Shown here: in pieces, positions 63,201 to 64,000 of the stretch
How the letters are laid out: every line of letters starts with the position of its first letter
How positions within the stretch are numbered: position 1 is the stretch's first letter
Assembly: GCA_003864495.1 (NCBI GenBank)
Contig: ML133502.1
Location: 1,054,001-1,118,000, forward strand
Direction of reading: 5' to 3'
Length of the DNA stretch: 64,000 nucleotides
DNA from: Nemopilema nomurai
Taxonomy: Eukaryota; Cnidaria; Scyphozoa; Rhizostomeae; Rhizostomatidae
The notes under the pieces: generated by a model
What the model was told of the DNA's origin: nothing
The model's database searches: none
Seen by the model: only the letters and a program-made list of their open reading frames with translations
Made by a program: the position numbers and the translations under genes

Positions 63201-64000
63201 CATTATCAATCATAAAATGATCCCTCAGGGAAACTTCCTGCCGATCAGTAGAACAACCAACATTCCAACATTTGGAGAATAATAAAATGATCAGAAATTT
63301 AATTGATGGATGTTCCAAAATACAAAGTTTGAAAAGCGTAATTTCTTTTCTAAATTTTGAAAAGGTACCATCATAATGATGGATTCTAAACAATTTTAAG
63401 TATGATTCCCATTTTACAAATCTAATCAAATCGAATATATTTTTCAAACACACGAGTATATTACTTTCTAGTTACATTACTGCTTGCAAAATGTTCTACC
63501 CGGAATCGTCCCATAAGTTTTTGTGGACAATTAAGGACACCACTTAATGCAAGTGGACGCGTGAAGCTTACTTCAAAAGGTAACTGACCCATCCGCGTAC
63601 TAAAAAGGAGCACCGCATTAAAAAAATTGACTCGTAGAGAATTGATATCTTGATTCGTCGAGATTGATAATGCACTAGACATGCCACTTTTACATGACCC
63701 CCGTCTCAATTATGATCATGTTAAACAAACATTGCGGAATTTATTTGACTCTTTGCTCCATCTTGTCTCTGAAATACGATTGGCAGTGACGGGTAACTTG
63801 TTTTGAAACGGATTCGAGCTGGATTTAGGGAGCCAGTGCCGTGGATAGAAGCGTCTGTTGTATTATTTGCGGAGACAGTGCATAGATCAGGGGGGCGGCT
63901 AGGGTGTGCAACCAAGCTCTGCTCGATCGAGGCGGGTACACCCTGGAAATGAAGTGAAGCATTACTTAGTCTAAAGAGGCTGGACAAGAAAAGGGCATGA
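51284..64000. other. Large stretch without supported genes
   Basis: No frame here exceeds about 124 codons and none was recognised. Base composition is AT-rich, with a G-run at 53678-53691. Two adjacent minus-strand segments at 53973-54101 and 54460-54543 have exon-like borders but no identified product. A gene with very short exons or a noncoding RNA could be missed. Confidence 0.5.
53678..53691. repeat. Poly-G run
   Basis: Fourteen G in a row, preceded by GGGGT. Length may be unreliable in assembly. Confidence 0.9.

Noticed and set aside
63461..63987. Minus-strand frames of 82 and 88 codons near the right edge
   Set aside because: No recognised motif, no splice structure that joins them, and the window ends before context can be judged.

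Overview
This is animal nuclear DNA: AT-rich, genes split by GT-AG introns, and many decayed transposons. Five genes can be reconstructed exon by exon, with matching intron phases. Three are immunoglobulin-superfamily receptors. They resemble, from memory, the allorecognition (Alr) family of the colonial hydroid Hydractinia: a V-set-like domain without cysteines, an I-set-like domain, an FN3-like domain, a Ser/Thr/Pro stalk and one membrane span, each on its own phase-1 exon. A cnidarian, possibly a hydractiniid hydroid, is the best guess, but the organism was not identified by search.

Layout. At 1-14.7 kb a unit of about 7.4 kb is tandemly duplicated. Each copy carries one complete minus-strand receptor gene: gene A at 2691-6740 and gene B at 10083-14206. 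The duplicated upstream sequence at the left edge suggests that the array continues outside the window. At 17.0-24.8 kb lies gene C on the plus strand, head-to-head with B. Its ectodomain is nearly the same but its membrane span and cytoplasmic tail are different. A and B end in short tails with an ITAM-like tyrosine pair. C ends in a long, GC-rich tail with two ITIM-like motifs and a PPxY motif. This is the arrangement of paired activating and inhibitory receptors and is the most interesting system here.

At 25-29 kb there are repeats: a 14-bp tandem repeat, a fold-back MITE and a LINE 3' end inserted in an older repeat. At 29.7-39.3 kb the RNA helicase DDX51 (minus; one apparent frameshift) and a beta-trefoil protein (plus) are transcribed divergently from starts 758 bp apart. 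NDUFS2, the 49-kDa subunit of respiratory complex I, fills 42.45-50.17 kb (minus, 16 exons). It has two GC-AG introns and two unrelated intronic tandem arrays rich in CACGTG. A deleted Tc1/mariner element follows at 50.6-51.3 kb. In 51.3-64 kb I could not support any gene.

The receptor genes probably work at the cell surface in self/non-self recognition. DDX51 (ribosome biogenesis) and NDUFS2 (respiration) are housekeeping neighbours. All exon boundaries were read by eye from splice sites, reading phase and agreement between paralogues or known orthologues. No alignment or database search was run.
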